Shown in pieces: positions 39,600 to 47,246 of a stretch of 59,615 bases of DNA; within the stretch, counting starts at the first letter, position 1; every line of letters begins with the position of its first letter. The translations under genes were made by a program, and so were the position numbers. The stretch covers positions 1-59,615 of the IMG/VR virus record IMGVR_UViG_3300042324_000689; one strand, given 5' to 3'. The DNA comes from a virus. The notes under the pieces were generated by a model. It saw only the letters and a program-made list of their open reading frames with translations. It searched no databases and was not told the DNA's origin.

Positions 39600-40137
39600 G
39601 CCCCAAACCTCAAACCTTAAAACCCCAAACCTTACAAACTATCTCGCAGCGGATGGTACCACAGATATAATGGTTTGTCAAACCTTAAAACCCTATAAAA
39701 AATCCCCAGAAACCAGGGAGAAATTTGCACATATCGTAATCTTTTTTTAACAAACCTTTATGTTATTTAAAGAAACCAGGAGATAATGGTTTGTTATTCT
39801 ATAGGGGTTTGTTTTGTTCTTCTTGATCCCCGCCGTTGCCGTCAGTGATAGGATTATCAGTCATCGCTGGGGCGGGGGACTTAGGAAAGAAAGCCTTAAG
39901 AGTTACAACACTATACAACATACCACATATAGCACCAAAGTCTTTATTAAATATATCACCATCACTTGGGCTATCATGGCGATGGGAGGTTTGCTTATAA
40001 AGGTTTGCAAAATGTCTTGGACTCATATATAAAGTATACACCTAGTTTGGGGAAACAAAGGTTTGGATCGTAATGTTCTGGAGGGGGAAAGATTTGGAGG
40101 TTCGTAATGTCTTTTGGCTATAAGGTTTGATGGTTTG
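39600..40137. repeat. AAACCTT / AAGGTTTG iteron field, candidate origin region
   Basis: AAACCT(T) or its complement occurs near 39605, 39612, 39627, 39672, 39680, 39752, 39789, 39806, 39987, 40001, 40058, 40122 and 40132, with more in the adjacent gene end. TCGTAAT recurs four times alongside (39575, 39734, 40068, 40102). 39473-39798 has no convincing gene. Confidence 0.6.
39799..40026 (-). CDS. small membrane protein inside the iteron region
   Basis: 75 aa from ATG 40026, which is 6 nt after TATACT on the reverse strand. N-terminal RHFANLYKQTSHRHD, one hydrophobic segment (FGAICGMLYSVVTLKAFF) and a Pro/Asn/Gly-rich C-terminus. A + frame of similar length is its shadow. Unknown role. Confidence 0.5.
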   Translation of the reverse strand: MSPRHFANLYKQTSHRHDSPSDGDIFNKDFGAICGMLYSVVTLKAFFPKSPAPAMTDNPITDGNGGDQEEQNKPL

Positions 40138-40156
40138 TTATTGAATGATAATGCAC

Positions 40157-40173
40157 GTGCCCTTTCGGGGCAC
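40157..40173 (-). terminator. hairpin terminator with CACGTG
   Basis: GTGCCC-TTTCG-GGGCAC hairpin just past the stop of the next - gene; the left arm overlaps GCACGTGC. No long U-run on the - strand. Confidence 0.5.
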
Positions 40174-40175
40174 AG

Positions 40176-40436
40176 TTACTCTTCTGTGAAGATATCTTCC
40201 AGTCGTGCAAAACCTTCATCTTCAATACCCAAACCTTCAATAAACAAATCCCATGTCTCGTTTATGTATTGTTCAAGTGATGGTGTGTGATTGACAATGC
40301 CTTCAGCAAAAGAGAAAGCAAGTGGCAAACCTAAATCGCTATAAGCGAAGAAGTCTGTCCATTCGTCATCACTTTTATAATTGACCCATAACTGTCCAAG
40401 AATTAAAGCCCTGCTATCAAAATCCGTTAATGGCAT
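40176..40436 (-). CDS. conserved actinophage protein
   Basis: 86 aa, acidic: RALILGQLWVNYKSDDEWTD, YSDLGLPLAFSFAEGIV, INETWDLFIEGLG. The pattern is shared with many mycobacteriophage proteins of unknown function. Overlaps its upstream partner by 20 nt. Confidence 0.72.
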   Translation of the reverse strand: MPLTDFDSRALILGQLWVNYKSDDEWTDFFAYSDLGLPLAFSFAEGIVNHTPSLEQYINETWDLFIEGLGIEDEGFARLEDIFTEE

Positions 40437-40623
40437 AATTTGTACCTTCCTTAGTTTCTTTGGCTGACTCTGCTATTGTCTGTAATCTATTATACACGAC
40501 ATAGGGCTGAGACTTTGCTAGGTATTCCCCGACTAATTCCAAATCAACTCGGAGGTCAGATACCATGTTGCCTAACTTCATGGCTACCTTTTCTTCCTCT
40601 GTGACCCGTCTGCTTATACGCAT
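40417..40623 (-). CDS. conserved helical protein
   Basis: 68 aa: RVTEEEKVAMKLGNMVSDLR then VDLELVGEYLAKSQPYVVYN. Helical, moderately basic N-terminus. First gene of its operon, promoter directly upstream. Confidence 0.65.
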   Translation of the reverse strand: MRISRRVTEEEKVAMKLGNMVSDLRVDLELVGEYLAKSQPYVVYNRLQTIAESAKETKEGTNYAINGF

Positions 40624-40640
40624 AGTTCTCCCTTGTATCT

Positions 40641-40669
40641 ATTGTACCAAAAAGTGGGGGAAAGAGCAA
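40641..40669 (-). promoter_or_regulatory. sigma70-like promoter with C-run spacer
   Basis: Reverse strand TTGCTC (40669-40664), 17-nt spacer with CCCCC, TACAAT (40646-40641). Confidence 0.65.
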
Positions 40670-40715
40670 GCCCCACGCCTGCCCCTTCCACCCTATAATC
40701 TAGAGGACCCACTCC

Positions 40716-41081
40716 CTAGATTTGCTCCATTAAAACTGGTCGATAGGCTGCTATGAATAGGTCCCAATCAACATGGATGTCTGAGCCCAGTTCATTAATA
40801 GTCTTAGTATTGAAGTCGATGATTACAGTGGTGTCCCAAAATTCATAGTCACCGTTATTAATAGCATAGATACCAAACCCTGTCTCATCCAAGACTGAGT
40901 CTTGCGTAAGATAACTAATCATCATGCGGGTACCATATGAGGCGTCTATCCACCTAGGCTTTGAATGCTGCAGGGCCATTGCTAGGTCCCGCTGCCATTC
41001 GGTCTCACCCCAGTGACTATAAAGTACAACTGAAGGCTTAGTTAATGAATCTTTAAATACATAGTTGATCCGTGCACCCAT
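40716..41081 (-). CDS. conserved actinophage protein
   Basis: 121 aa: GARINYVFKDS, VVLYSHWGETEWQRDLAMAL, YGTRMMISYLTQD, VLDETGFGIYA. Alpha/beta; widely seen in actinophages but uncharacterised. Coupled head-to-tail (1-nt overlap) in a long - operon running from about 42.9 kb. Confidence 0.72.
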   Translation of the reverse strand: MGARINYVFKDSLTKPSVVLYSHWGETEWQRDLAMALQHSKPRWIDASYGTRMMISYLTQDSVLDETGFGIYAINNGDYEFWDTTVIIDFNTKTINELGSDIHVDWDLFIAAYRPVLMEQI

Positions 41082-41419
41082 TAGTCTTGCTCCTCATCTA
41101 GGTCGCCTTCGAAGTCAATTACTACCTTTACAACTCGTCCGTCTTGATTTGTCTTTATATAAACAGGATAGTAACCGTCACCATAGCCTGTGTTAAATAC
41201 AATTGCGCTACCAATTCCTAACTCCCCTGCGTTAGAGTTAATCGTTGTAGCACTAGCACCTTGATAAGAGTATTCTCCTATCTTGCCTTCCATATCCCAT
41301 GGCTCACCCTCATTTGTTTTCCATTGGTCAAGGTAGCATGGGTCGCCCACCATTGCTTGGCCTGAGTCAACAGCAAAACTTCCTACTAAGGTAAGTTCAT
41401 CTATTACATATTTTGTCAT
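41081..41419 (-). CDS. conserved protein, DUF4241-like
   Basis: 112 aa: FAVDSGQAMVGDPCYLDQW, GEYSYQGASATT and FNTGYGDGYYPVYI resemble DUF4241-type beta proteins. Role unknown. Overlaps the next gene by 4 nt. Confidence 0.7.
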   Translation of the reverse strand: MTKYVIDELTLVGSFAVDSGQAMVGDPCYLDQWKTNEGEPWDMEGKIGEYSYQGASATTINSNAGELGIGSAIVFNTGYGDGYYPVYIKTNQDGRVVKVVIDFEGDLDEEQD

Positions 41420-41859
41420 TTGTTATCCAATCCTACTAGGGTCATTTCTTCAATGGTAGCACAGTTAGGGCATTTTTCCAAATCCTCTTCTTGGAAGGCA
41501 TCTCTAATAAGATTATCAGGGTCTTCCCATTCTGAGTCACAGGCCTCACAGTAATACCAAGGTATACCTACTTGGACCTGAATAGTCGTGTCAGGTGGGC
41601 AGGGTACCTCAGTGACAAAGTATCCTATTCTATTTACAAATCCCCAGCCGTTCCAGATGTACATACCACCGTCGTCACCGTCTCCAAGCATCCAGATACG
41701 GTCTTCAGGGATAGACTTAACAAACTCTACCTCTGAGCCATATGTCTCAAACATGTGTCCGTCAAATGAAGATGTGGTTTCAAGATGATTCTTAACAGGC
41801 TTATAAGTCTCAAACCATTCTTCCTCAGTCATTTCTATAAAGCGTTCGTTATTCACCAA
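41416..41859 (-). CDS. conserved protein with C-terminal zinc ribbon
   Basis: 147 aa. N-terminal half acidic with FDGHMFETYGSEVEFV and MLGDGDDGGMYIWNGWG; C-terminal ribbon YYCEACDSEW ... KCPNC. In the same - operon. Confidence 0.65.
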   Translation of the reverse strand: MVNNERFIEMTEEEWFETYKPVKNHLETTSSFDGHMFETYGSEVEFVKSIPEDRIWMLGDGDDGGMYIWNGWGFVNRIGYFVTEVPCPPDTTIQVQVGIPWYYCEACDSEWEDPDNLIRDAFQEEDLEKCPNCATIEEMTLVGLDNK

Positions 41860-42136
41860 GAATCTCCTTGCGGTTCTTTACTTCTTCCTTGGCAAAAGCG
41901 ATAGCATAAGTTAGGGCATAGACCTCACACAGTGCGTCAAAATAGCCTGAAGCCTCTGTACGAGCCATTGAGTCCATTGCTTCTTCTGAATACTCCTCTG
42001 CTTCAATGCACAGGTCTAATTGCTTCTCTGCCTCAACCATTAAAACTTTAAGGTGACCGTGCAGGATATCTGCTCCGTCCATACCAAGTTCTACTAGTTT
42101 CATTAGGTATGGGTCAAGGGTAGTGTTATCGTTCAT
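41849..42136 (-). CDS. conserved acidic helical protein
   Basis: 95 aa, helical: LMKLVELGMDGADILHGHLK and ASGYFDALCEVYALTYAIAF. No motif. Overlaps neighbours by about 10 nt on each side. Confidence 0.65.
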   Translation of the reverse strand: MNDNTTLDPYLMKLVELGMDGADILHGHLKVLMVEAEKQLDLCIEAEEYSEEAMDSMARTEASGYFDALCEVYALTYAIAFAKEEVKNRKEILGE

Positions 42137-42281
42137 TGGTTACCTCCAAATAGTGGCGGGATACATTAATGGCTCCTTCAAGATAAGGAACAATGCTATC
42201 AGCACCGTCCTCGTTTTCCAAATCCTGTTCAAGGGATATGGCATGCAATCGGATATATTCTCGGAATGTGTTTAGGTCCAT
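42126..42281 (-). CDS. small acidic helical protein
   Basis: 51 aa: MDLNTFREYIRLHAISLEQD then a DGADSIVPYLEGAINVSRHY helix. TATAAT is 6 nt before ATG 42281, an internal leaderless promoter within the operon. Confidence 0.6.
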   Translation of the reverse strand: MDLNTFREYIRLHAISLEQDLENEDGADSIVPYLEGAINVSRHYLEVTNER

Positions 42282-42284
42282 ATA

Positions 42285-42572
42285 TTAATTATACGGGTTG
42301 GTGTTGATTTTTACAAGTTGTGGGGGTGTGACCTTCATCACATCCAAAGAGTCTATGGCTATGCCTGCTTGCTTCTTAAAATCATTAAGCATCTCTATAG
42401 TATCAATGATGGGGGACCAAACCTCTTCAATGCTAATGTAAGCCATCCAGCGTCCACATGGGCATTTCATCTCTACAGATCCCAGGGGAAAGCCAAAGCC
42501 ATCTCTAGCGGTAAACTCAAGAAGAGCGTCACACTCATCAGGGTCACAAACAAATGTATACTTGCTCCACAT
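42285..42572 (-). CDS. conserved protein with Cys clusters
   Basis: 95 aa: FVCDPDECDALLEFTARDGFG and MKCPCGRWMAYISIEEV; four Cys form a likely zinc site. Unknown function. Confidence 0.65.
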   Translation of the reverse strand: MWSKYTFVCDPDECDALLEFTARDGFGFPLGSVEMKCPCGRWMAYISIEEVWSPIIDTIEMLNDFKKQAGIAIDSLDVMKVTPPQLVKINTNPYN

Positions 42573-42721
42573 TAGTCAAAGTACCCTTCTGCCCATAGTC
42601 CCTGGAGGAATGAAGAAACTTCTTCCAAACCTTTAGCAATACCTGAGTTGTTTAATTGTTTAGAGGCAATGTTTACATTAGCAATCATCATATCTAAGTC
42701 TGATAGTTCATAGCCTAACAT
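42572..42721 (-). CDS. small conserved protein
   Basis: 49 aa: MLGYELSDLDMMIANVNIAS and LEEVSSFLQGLWAEGYFD, helical. One-nucleotide stop/start overlaps on both sides support translation. Confidence 0.6.
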   Translation of the reverse strand: MLGYELSDLDMMIANVNIASKQLNNSGIAKGLEEVSSFLQGLWAEGYFD

Positions 42722-42885
42722 TAGTTCTCCTCATCCCACCAGTATTTGACTATTGTGTTCAAGGTAGTGTGGATGTTACAATCACAATCCCCACCGTTCA
42801 TATTCTCCATGTATTCGAGATGTGGCTCATTGTCCATGTACATCTCATTGACTAATTCGTCAATCGTTCTCATTGTTTGGGTCAT
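42721..42885 (-). CDS. small acidic protein, first gene of the operon
   Basis: 54 aa: MTQTMRTIDELVNEMYMDNE, CDCNIHTTLNTIVKYWWDEE. Promoter and leaderless geometry directly upstream. Confidence 0.6.
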   Translation of the reverse strand: MTQTMRTIDELVNEMYMDNEPHLEYMENMNGGDCDCNIHTTLNTIVKYWWDEEN

Positions 42886-42891
42886 GTATTA

Positions 42892-42920
42892 ATTATCGCA
42901 GAGATTGGGGGAAATGTCAA
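42892..42920 (-). promoter_or_regulatory. sigma70-like promoter with C-run spacer
   Basis: Reverse strand TTGACA (42920-42915), 17-nt spacer TTTCCCCC..., GATAAT (42897-42892), 6 nt to ATG 42885. Further up, CTATCGTAAAG and TTTGACATTTTT are each repeated twice (42921-43000). Confidence 0.75.
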
Positions 42921-43040
42921 CTCTATCGTAAAGATTTTTAGGTTTGACATTTTTGGGGAAAAGGTTTGACTATCGTAAAGTTTATTTTATTTGACATTTT
43001 TATGTCCGATTTGTACTAATTTCCACACGTGGCGATTTTG

Positions 43041-43114
43041 CGAAGTGTACGGGACTTGAACCCGTGATCTCTACCGTGACAGGGTAGCGCATTAACCAAC
43101 TATGCTAACACTCC
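43041..43114 (-). tRNA. tRNA-Asp(GTC)
   Basis: Acceptor GGAGTGT/ACACTTC, anticodon stem CTACC/GGTAG with loop CTGTCAC, T-arm CACGG-GTTCAAG-TCCCGT context, discriminator G. Structure complete; CCA not encoded. Confidence 0.9.
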
Positions 43115-43120
43115 AATTAA

Positions 43121-43211
43121 GTTTAATGGCGGTGTGACTATTAATTTCGGGGGTTTGTATCCGCGCAACCCTCCGAGCCCTTAGCACTCTTACCTGCGCC
43201 TGACCATTAAA
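43121..43211. ncRNA. candidate structured RNA between tRNA-Asp and the DUF932 gene
   Basis: GTTTAATGG (43121-43129) and CCATTAAAC (43203-43211) form a perfect 9-bp closing stem around 73 nt with further pairing (GGGTT/AACCC and GAG/CTC inside). No ORF; strand uncertain. A + strand TTGACA-N17-TACTAA (42991-43019) and a hairpin plus T7 after 43218 would fit a + transcript; it could equally be a processed - RNA beside the tRNA. Confidence 0.4.
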
Positions 43212-43217
43212 CATTGC

Positions 43218-43249
43218 AAGCAGTTTAGAATCATGCTTAGGATTTTTTT
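43218..43249 (+). terminator. hairpin of the AGCAGTTT...ATGCT family followed by T-run
   Basis: AAGCA (43218-43222) pairs with TGCTT (43234-43238), then AGGATTTTTTT. Related hairpins lie at 44439 and 48673. Confidence 0.45.
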
Positions 43250-43250
43250 G

Positions 43251-44267
43251 TTATGCGAGTTGCATTACATTTTGTACAACTTTTAGCAAACGATTCTTTT
43301 CTGCATTGATAGCAGGGTCAAATCCTGATGCTGATGCAAGGATTGATTCGTTAGAACCACCACGAGCAGAACGATACCAGTCAAGGCGTTCGGTTAGTGC
43401 ATTGAAAGCACCCCAAGCACTACCAGCAATCATACCATTAAACTCGCCTGTGTAAATATCATTGATTGAATCAATTTTATTTTCCCACTTCTTTAGCGAA
43501 CCCTTAGCATCTGTTTCTGGTTTTGCATATGCAGCCAATACAATATCATTGAATTGCTTAGCATTGACTTCTTTTTCAATCATAGCCTTAGCCATAATAT
43601 CAAATGCGTCCATGTACTTGTTAGCCATTCCAAGAGTCTCACGAGCAACGGCAACCTTACCGCTTGCAGTCTGTGTATGACGAATCTTGAATGATTGCTT
43701 GACGCCATTCTTTTTCTTGATTGAGCCAAGAGCAAGATTGAGAGTGTTAGCGCACACAACACGAACAGGTGTGATGCTTGCTTGAATAGCGATTGAGCCA
43801 TCATGTGATGTGTTGATAAGTAAATAAGTCTTTACCTTATCGGCAACACCGCTAGGGTCTAGGACAGTCTCACGCTCTAGTGCCAACGCACCGAACACAA
43901 CACGGCCACCCTTAATTGAGCCAGCAGTCTCCCAACGGCCTCCGCCGTCTAGAATGTTGTCACCGAATGAGAATAAATCTTCATTCTGCATTACATGGTA
44001 ACGCTCACCAACGACACCAAGAATGTCGGTCTGTGTTGTATCTGTAGGGTTAGTACGCAATACATATTGATAATTCTTATCTGATGATAAGTGGGTCGGT
44101 ACTGTTAAATCTTCAAGACGAACATTCCAATTAGAAAGATTAGCAAGCGCCAACATTTCTGATGTAGTTTTTTCTTCTGTGAATACAGTACCCAATCCAT
44201 GCCAAGCAGGTTCACGGAATGATGCAAATGATGCAACGCCGTTTTGTGTTTCTAGGTCATGTGCCAT
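43251..44267 (-). CDS. DUF932 / TIGR03299 phage-plasmid protein
   Basis: 338 aa: MAHDLETQNGVASFASFREP, AWHGLGTVF, ILGVVGERYHVMQNEDLFSF, VVCANTLNLAL and FKIRHTQTASGKVAVARETL match the DUF932 (TIGR03299) family common on actinobacterial phages and plasmids. Its role is unknown though it is often among early genes. Own promoter about 25 nt upstream. Confidence 0.88.
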   Translation of the reverse strand: MAHDLETQNGVASFASFREPAWHGLGTVFTEEKTTSEMLALANLSNWNVRLEDLTVPTHLSSDKNYQYVLRTNPTDTTQTDILGVVGERYHVMQNEDLFSFGDNILDGGGRWETAGSIKGGRVVFGALALERETVLDPSGVADKVKTYLLINTSHDGSIAIQASITPVRVVCANTLNLALGSIKKKNGVKQSFKIRHTQTASGKVAVARETLGMANKYMDAFDIMAKAMIEKEVNAKQFNDIVLAAYAKPETDAKGSLKKWENKIDSINDIYTGEFNGMIAGSAWGAFNALTERLDWYRSARGGSNESILASASGFDPAINAEKNRLLKVVQNVMQLA

Positions 44268-44297
44268 GAGTTTCTCTTTTCTGTTGTTGTTAATCTA

Positions 44298-44326
44298 AGT
44301 ATACATGGGTGGACTGACAAAGTCAA
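44298..44326 (-). promoter_or_regulatory. promoter of the DUF932 gene
   Basis: Reverse strand TTGACT (44326-44321), 17-nt spacer, TATACT (44303-44298). Confidence 0.75.
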
Positions 44327-44367
44327 ATCGTATAAGTATACATGGGGCAATTCGGACATTTCTTAAA

Positions 44368-44383
44368 GGTGATCTTAATCACA
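44368..44383. promoter_or_regulatory. Crp-like operator (one mismatch)
   Basis: GGTGA-TCTTAA-TCACA, centred about 84 nt upstream of the predicted DUF932 transcription start. Confidence 0.6.
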
Positions 44384-44386
44384 GCC

Positions 44387-44407
44387 TGTGGATAAACCTG
44401 TGGATAA
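44387..44407 (-). promoter_or_regulatory. DnaA-box pair
   Basis: Two TGTGGATAA (complement of TTATCCACA) at 44387 and 44399, 12 nt apart, followed by CACGTG at 44412. Confidence 0.65.
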
Positions 44408-44426
44408 ACCCCACGTGCAAATTTTG

Positions 44427-44461
44427 TAAAAAAAGAAAAAGCAGTTTACATGGCCATGCTT
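44427..44461 (-). terminator. terminator of the 44.9 kb gene
   Basis: On the - strand AAGCATGGCCATG...TGCTT (44461-44439) then TTTTTC and a T-rich run to 44427. Confidence 0.65.
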
Positions 44462-44515
44462 AGGGCCCTTACCTAGTTTATAGACATTCGATATGTCTGT
44501 ATTAGTAGCCCCCTA

Positions 44516-44944
44516 CTAAATATCTATTCTATCAACGGATGAAGACAACCAAGAAATATTATCTGAGTCATATTGCACGGTATCAAAATCAATATCGTGA
44601 ATTACATTCTGTGCAGACTCTTCATCACGAGCATTAACAGTAACTGAATAAAGAACTGTAACTTCCAATTCAAACTCTGTTGTTAATTCAAAGCCCATGA
44701 TTTCAGCAATTTGTTCTGCTTGAGACTCAGTGATGTCTTCATTACTTAATTCACTAAGGGTCCAGTCCTTCATTCCCTCAACCATACGGTTACGGTCTGC
44801 TGAATCGGAATAAGAGCGCTGGGTTACCTTTTGAGTGTGCTCTTCAAGTTGAGCAATACGCTCATCTTTTATTTTAATCTGAGATAAAAGGAATTCTTGC
44901 GTTGTGTTTGGTATTACTGTTACTGATTCTTCTGTTTGGTCCAT
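44516..44944 (-). CDS. conserved coiled-coil phage protein
   Basis: 142 aa from ATG 44944 (SD GAGG; the longer frame includes the promoter region). A coiled coil (SQIKIKDERIAQLEEHTQKV), a helical SNEDITESQAEQIAEIMGFE and a C-terminal beta segment (LEVTVLYSVTVNA). Familiar from actinophage early regions. Confidence 0.65.
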   Translation of the reverse strand: MDQTEESVTVIPNTTQEFLLSQIKIKDERIAQLEEHTQKVTQRSYSDSADRNRMVEGMKDWTLSELSNEDITESQAEQIAEIMGFELTTEFELEVTVLYSVTVNARDEESAQNVIHDIDFDTVQYDSDNISWLSSSVDRIDI

Positions 44945-44975
44945 GGGGGCCTCTTTCTGTAGTTGGTTTAATTTA

Positions 44976-45005
44976 ATTGTACAGGGCGCCACTGACATTT
45001 GTCAA
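44976..45005 (-). promoter_or_regulatory. sigma70-like promoter
   Basis: Reverse strand TTGACA (45005-45000), 18-nt spacer, TACAAT (44981-44976). Confidence 0.75.
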
Positions 45006-45152
45006 GTCCCCTTAAGGGTGAGCCTTTTTGGATCGTGCTCAGGATGTCTGCTTCTTTAGGCCTGCAGGAGCCTTGCTCTATAGTATTTCTATTATCGCCC
45101 TAATCAGCCTGGCGAAAGTTGAGGGAGGTTTTTACGCCTCCCCCAATTTCAT

Positions 45153-45575
45153 TTATAGGTATTGAGCAACCGCATTGTAGGTGCTAGTATTTACTGTTTC
45201 CTCATCTGTCATTTTCAGAATACGGATTGCGTTAGAGATTTCTGCTTTCTGCTCATTGTATGAGTGTTGGTGCATTGTAACAAAGTCCTTCTCAGGCTCT
45301 TTAGGCATGTCTTTTTCTGTAACTGTTAAGTCAAAGTCAATGTTAAGAGTGTTTGACCAATGACGATAGTTAGTACGGAAGTTTTCTGCCTTCTTGATGT
45401 TTGCTACGGCATAGTCAATAATTTCTTTCTGCCATACTTTGCGAGCCTTCTCGTACTTTGCTTCATTTGCTTCTTGTGATGAGTAGTCTGCTTCTAACTT
45501 AGCAAGTGATTGCTCTAGTGCCTTGATGATTTTTGGTGTTGCGATTTTAACCGAAATTGCTTTTCCTCTAGCCAT
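45153..45575 (-). CDS. conserved helical phage protein
   Basis: 140 aa: ISVKIATPKIIKALEQSLAK, coiled coil, KAENFRTNYRHWSNTLNID, AISNAIRILKMTDEE-like end. Seen in actinophages; no function. Short A/G-rich leader upstream. Confidence 0.65.
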   Translation of the reverse strand: MARGKAISVKIATPKIIKALEQSLAKLEADYSSQEANEAKYEKARKVWQKEIIDYAVANIKKAENFRTNYRHWSNTLNIDFDLTVTEKDMPKEPEKDFVTMHQHSYNEQKAEISNAIRILKMTDEETVNTSTYNAVAQYL

Positions 45576-45660
45576 TTGTTTTCTCTTTTCTTTTGTGGGG
45601 TATTTGTTAGGGGGTGGTTGAGTAGTTTTGCACCGACATACTCAGGTCGTTAGTTTTGTA

Positions 45661-45825
45661 TTACTTAGCCGTCCAAGTTGTGTAGCGTGGCTTTCCATCT
45701 ACATCTAACTTAACTCGCACATTACCATTTGGTAGTGGGTTAATTTCTTGAATTACTCCGCTAACTTTTGACTTCTGTGTTGTGTAGGTATCGCCTACCT
45801 TGTATGTTGCTGTTGCTACTGACAT
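45661..45825 (-). CDS. small SH3/KOW-like beta protein (copy 1)
   Basis: 54 aa: ATYKVGDTYTTQKSKVSGVI, NPLPNGNVRVKLDVDGKPRY. Small beta-barrel pattern. Paralogue of the next - gene upstream. SD-like GAGAAAA upstream. Confidence 0.6.
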   Translation of the reverse strand: MSVATATYKVGDTYTTQKSKVSGVIQEINPLPNGNVRVKLDVDGKPRYTTWTAK

Positions 45826-45870
45826 TGTTTTTCTCTTTTCTGTTTAGGGGTTGTTATTTGGTTATACCTA

Positions 45871-45900
45871 AGTATAACATTTTGCAGATAAAAATGTCAA
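45871..45900 (-). promoter_or_regulatory. sigma70-like promoter
   Basis: Reverse strand TTGACA (45900-45895), 18-nt spacer, TATACT (45876-45871). Confidence 0.78.
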
Positions 45901-45931
45901 ATCGAAACTTAACATTTCTCACATTGTGAGA

Positions 45932-46102
45932 TTACTTAGAGGTCTTGACCATAGCAAGGCGTTGTGCGCCATTGGCTAGGATTAAACTAACTCTAGTAAC
46001 CTTATTAGACATTGGTGTAAATCCTGCAATACGACCTGTAACGCCTGTCTTGCTTGTTGTGAATAAATCACCAATTTGGTAAGTGTATCCGTGTAGTGTC
46101 AT
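45932..46102 (-). CDS. small SH3/KOW-like beta protein (copy 2)
   Basis: 56 aa: YTYQIGDLFTTSKTGVTGRI, TPMSNKVTRVSLILANGAQR. Aligns along its length with copy 1 (Y-x-[IV]-GD-x-[YF]-TT-x-K). AAGGCAAGACC serves as weak SD. Confidence 0.6.
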   Translation of the reverse strand: MTLHGYTYQIGDLFTTSKTGVTGRIAGFTPMSNKVTRVSLILANGAQRLAMVKTSK

Positions 46103-46196
46103 TTGGGTCTTGCCTTTCTGTTGTGGGGGTTAATTGCTTATAGTATAATTTTAGCATAAAAATGTCATAAATACCAATCCAGCGGAGGATTTGCGG

Positions 46197-46212
46197 TGTG
46201 TCCTTAATCACA
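46197..46212. promoter_or_regulatory. Crp-like operator (one mismatch)
   Basis: TGTGT-CCTTAA-TCACA in the gap upstream of the small beta-protein gene. Confidence 0.55.
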
Positions 46213-46264
46213 TCTTAAAAGCCTATCATAAACTTGACAAACCTCGATCTTGGCGACGTGGCCC

Positions 46265-46293
46265 CTTTTATTTTATTGGTGGAAAAATAAAAG
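46265..46293 (-). terminator. A/T hairpin terminator
   Basis: CTTTTATTTT (46265-46274) pairs with AAAATAAAAG (46284-46293), next to a GACGTG variant of the CACGTG motif. Confidence 0.5.
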
Positions 46294-46341
46294 AAGCAAC
46301 AACCAAAATAAAAGTATAACTTGAGTACTACGCATGTTATC

Positions 46342-47082
46342 TCATTTCTTACTCGATGAAAAAATTATGTCACTCTTAGAGTATACACAAAGTGAGCAAG
46401 AAACGCAAGCGCTTCCATTTGTTGAGATAAGTGGAATCTGTTTATTATTCTCAGGACACTTAGCAGCAGGCTTACCAATCATTTCTTTTATGTCTGCCTT
46501 ACCAATTGCAAAATTCTTAGCAAGGTATGCCATGCGTACACCACTGTTAATTTTTAAATCAACGGCAGTTTTTACATTCTCACTATCAGCAGAAAAATAA
46601 AGACTAAGATTATCAATGTCTTTTAAGATTAGTGCTGCAGACTTAACACGAGTGTATACCCAAAATTGTACATCAGGATTAAGTTTGATTACATCAGACC
46701 ATGCGGTAGTATAAGTATCGTTAAAGAAATCTCCGTCCCAGTGGATACGGAATAGCATAGGAGCGTCTTTCTTGATACAGTCTGCCTTGAAATCAGCAAT
46801 CATCTCAGCAATGAGATTAAGCATAGTTAAATAGTCTGCGTCTTTTAGCAGGGCCCAATTGTGTAGCAGGTTAACTTTTACGGTTGGGAAGATCTTTTCG
46901 AGTTTTCCTGCATAGCATACGGATTCACATACACTCGTGGCACCAGGACACGAGAAAGCCTTTCCAGCAGGGAGGCCAAAGGTATTTGCGATACTTGCTT
47001 GTTTTCCATTAGGTGTGACGGCATTAGCAACCTTTCTATCTTTAGAGCGTTTTAGTTTAAGTGTATTAGTAGTCAAGGCCAA
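46342..47082 (-). CDS. gp88-family protein (Gene product 88)
   Basis: 246 aa, TTG start (47082 or 47076). NTFGLPAGKAFSCPGATSVC, CESVCYAGKLE, FRIHWDGDFFNDTY, FWVYTRVKSA, and C-terminal CPENNKQIP with CVSCSLCV. These match the mycobacteriophage gp88 family; the Cys clusters suggest a metal centre. Activity not established. Confidence 0.8.
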   Translation of the reverse strand: MALTTNTLKLKRSKDRKVANAVTPNGKQASIANTFGLPAGKAFSCPGATSVCESVCYAGKLEKIFPTVKVNLLHNWALLKDADYLTMLNLIAEMIADFKADCIKKDAPMLFRIHWDGDFFNDTYTTAWSDVIKLNPDVQFWVYTRVKSAALILKDIDNLSLYFSADSENVKTAVDLKINSGVRMAYLAKNFAIGKADIKEMIGKPAAKCPENNKQIPLISTNGSACVSCSLCVYSKSDIIFSSSKK

Positions 47083-47242
47083 GACTCATTTCTAGAGCAA
47101 TGTCTTCGTTATAGGTTGCGGACATTTCTTCTAGTAAACAATGAGTGCATTTTTCTTCATATGCGTCTACCGCATTTTCTTTACATTCAGGGCAGGTTGT
47201 TGCATAGTATTCATCATAGAATTCATCTGCGATATTTCCCAT
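47066..47242 (-). CDS. small zinc-ribbon protein
   Basis: 58 aa: MGNIADEFYDEYYATTCPEC and KCTHCLLEEMSATYNEDIAL. Two CxxC pairs, acidic. AAGGAG SD; overlaps the gp88-like start by 17 nt. Confidence 0.6.
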   Translation of the reverse strand: MGNIADEFYDEYYATTCPECKENAVDAYEEKCTHCLLEEMSATYNEDIALEMSLGLDY

Positions 47243-47246
47243 GGGG

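Noticed and set aside
39544-39750. 68-aa + frame through the iteron field
   Set aside because: Runs through repeated AAACCTT motifs with no SD, no -10 at the proper distance and no start ATG at a sensible place.
43121-43211. tRNA-Ser or tRNA-Leu with long variable arm
   Set aside because: Length and closing stem fit, but no T-loop (TTCRA) or recognisable anticodon arm appears on either strand.
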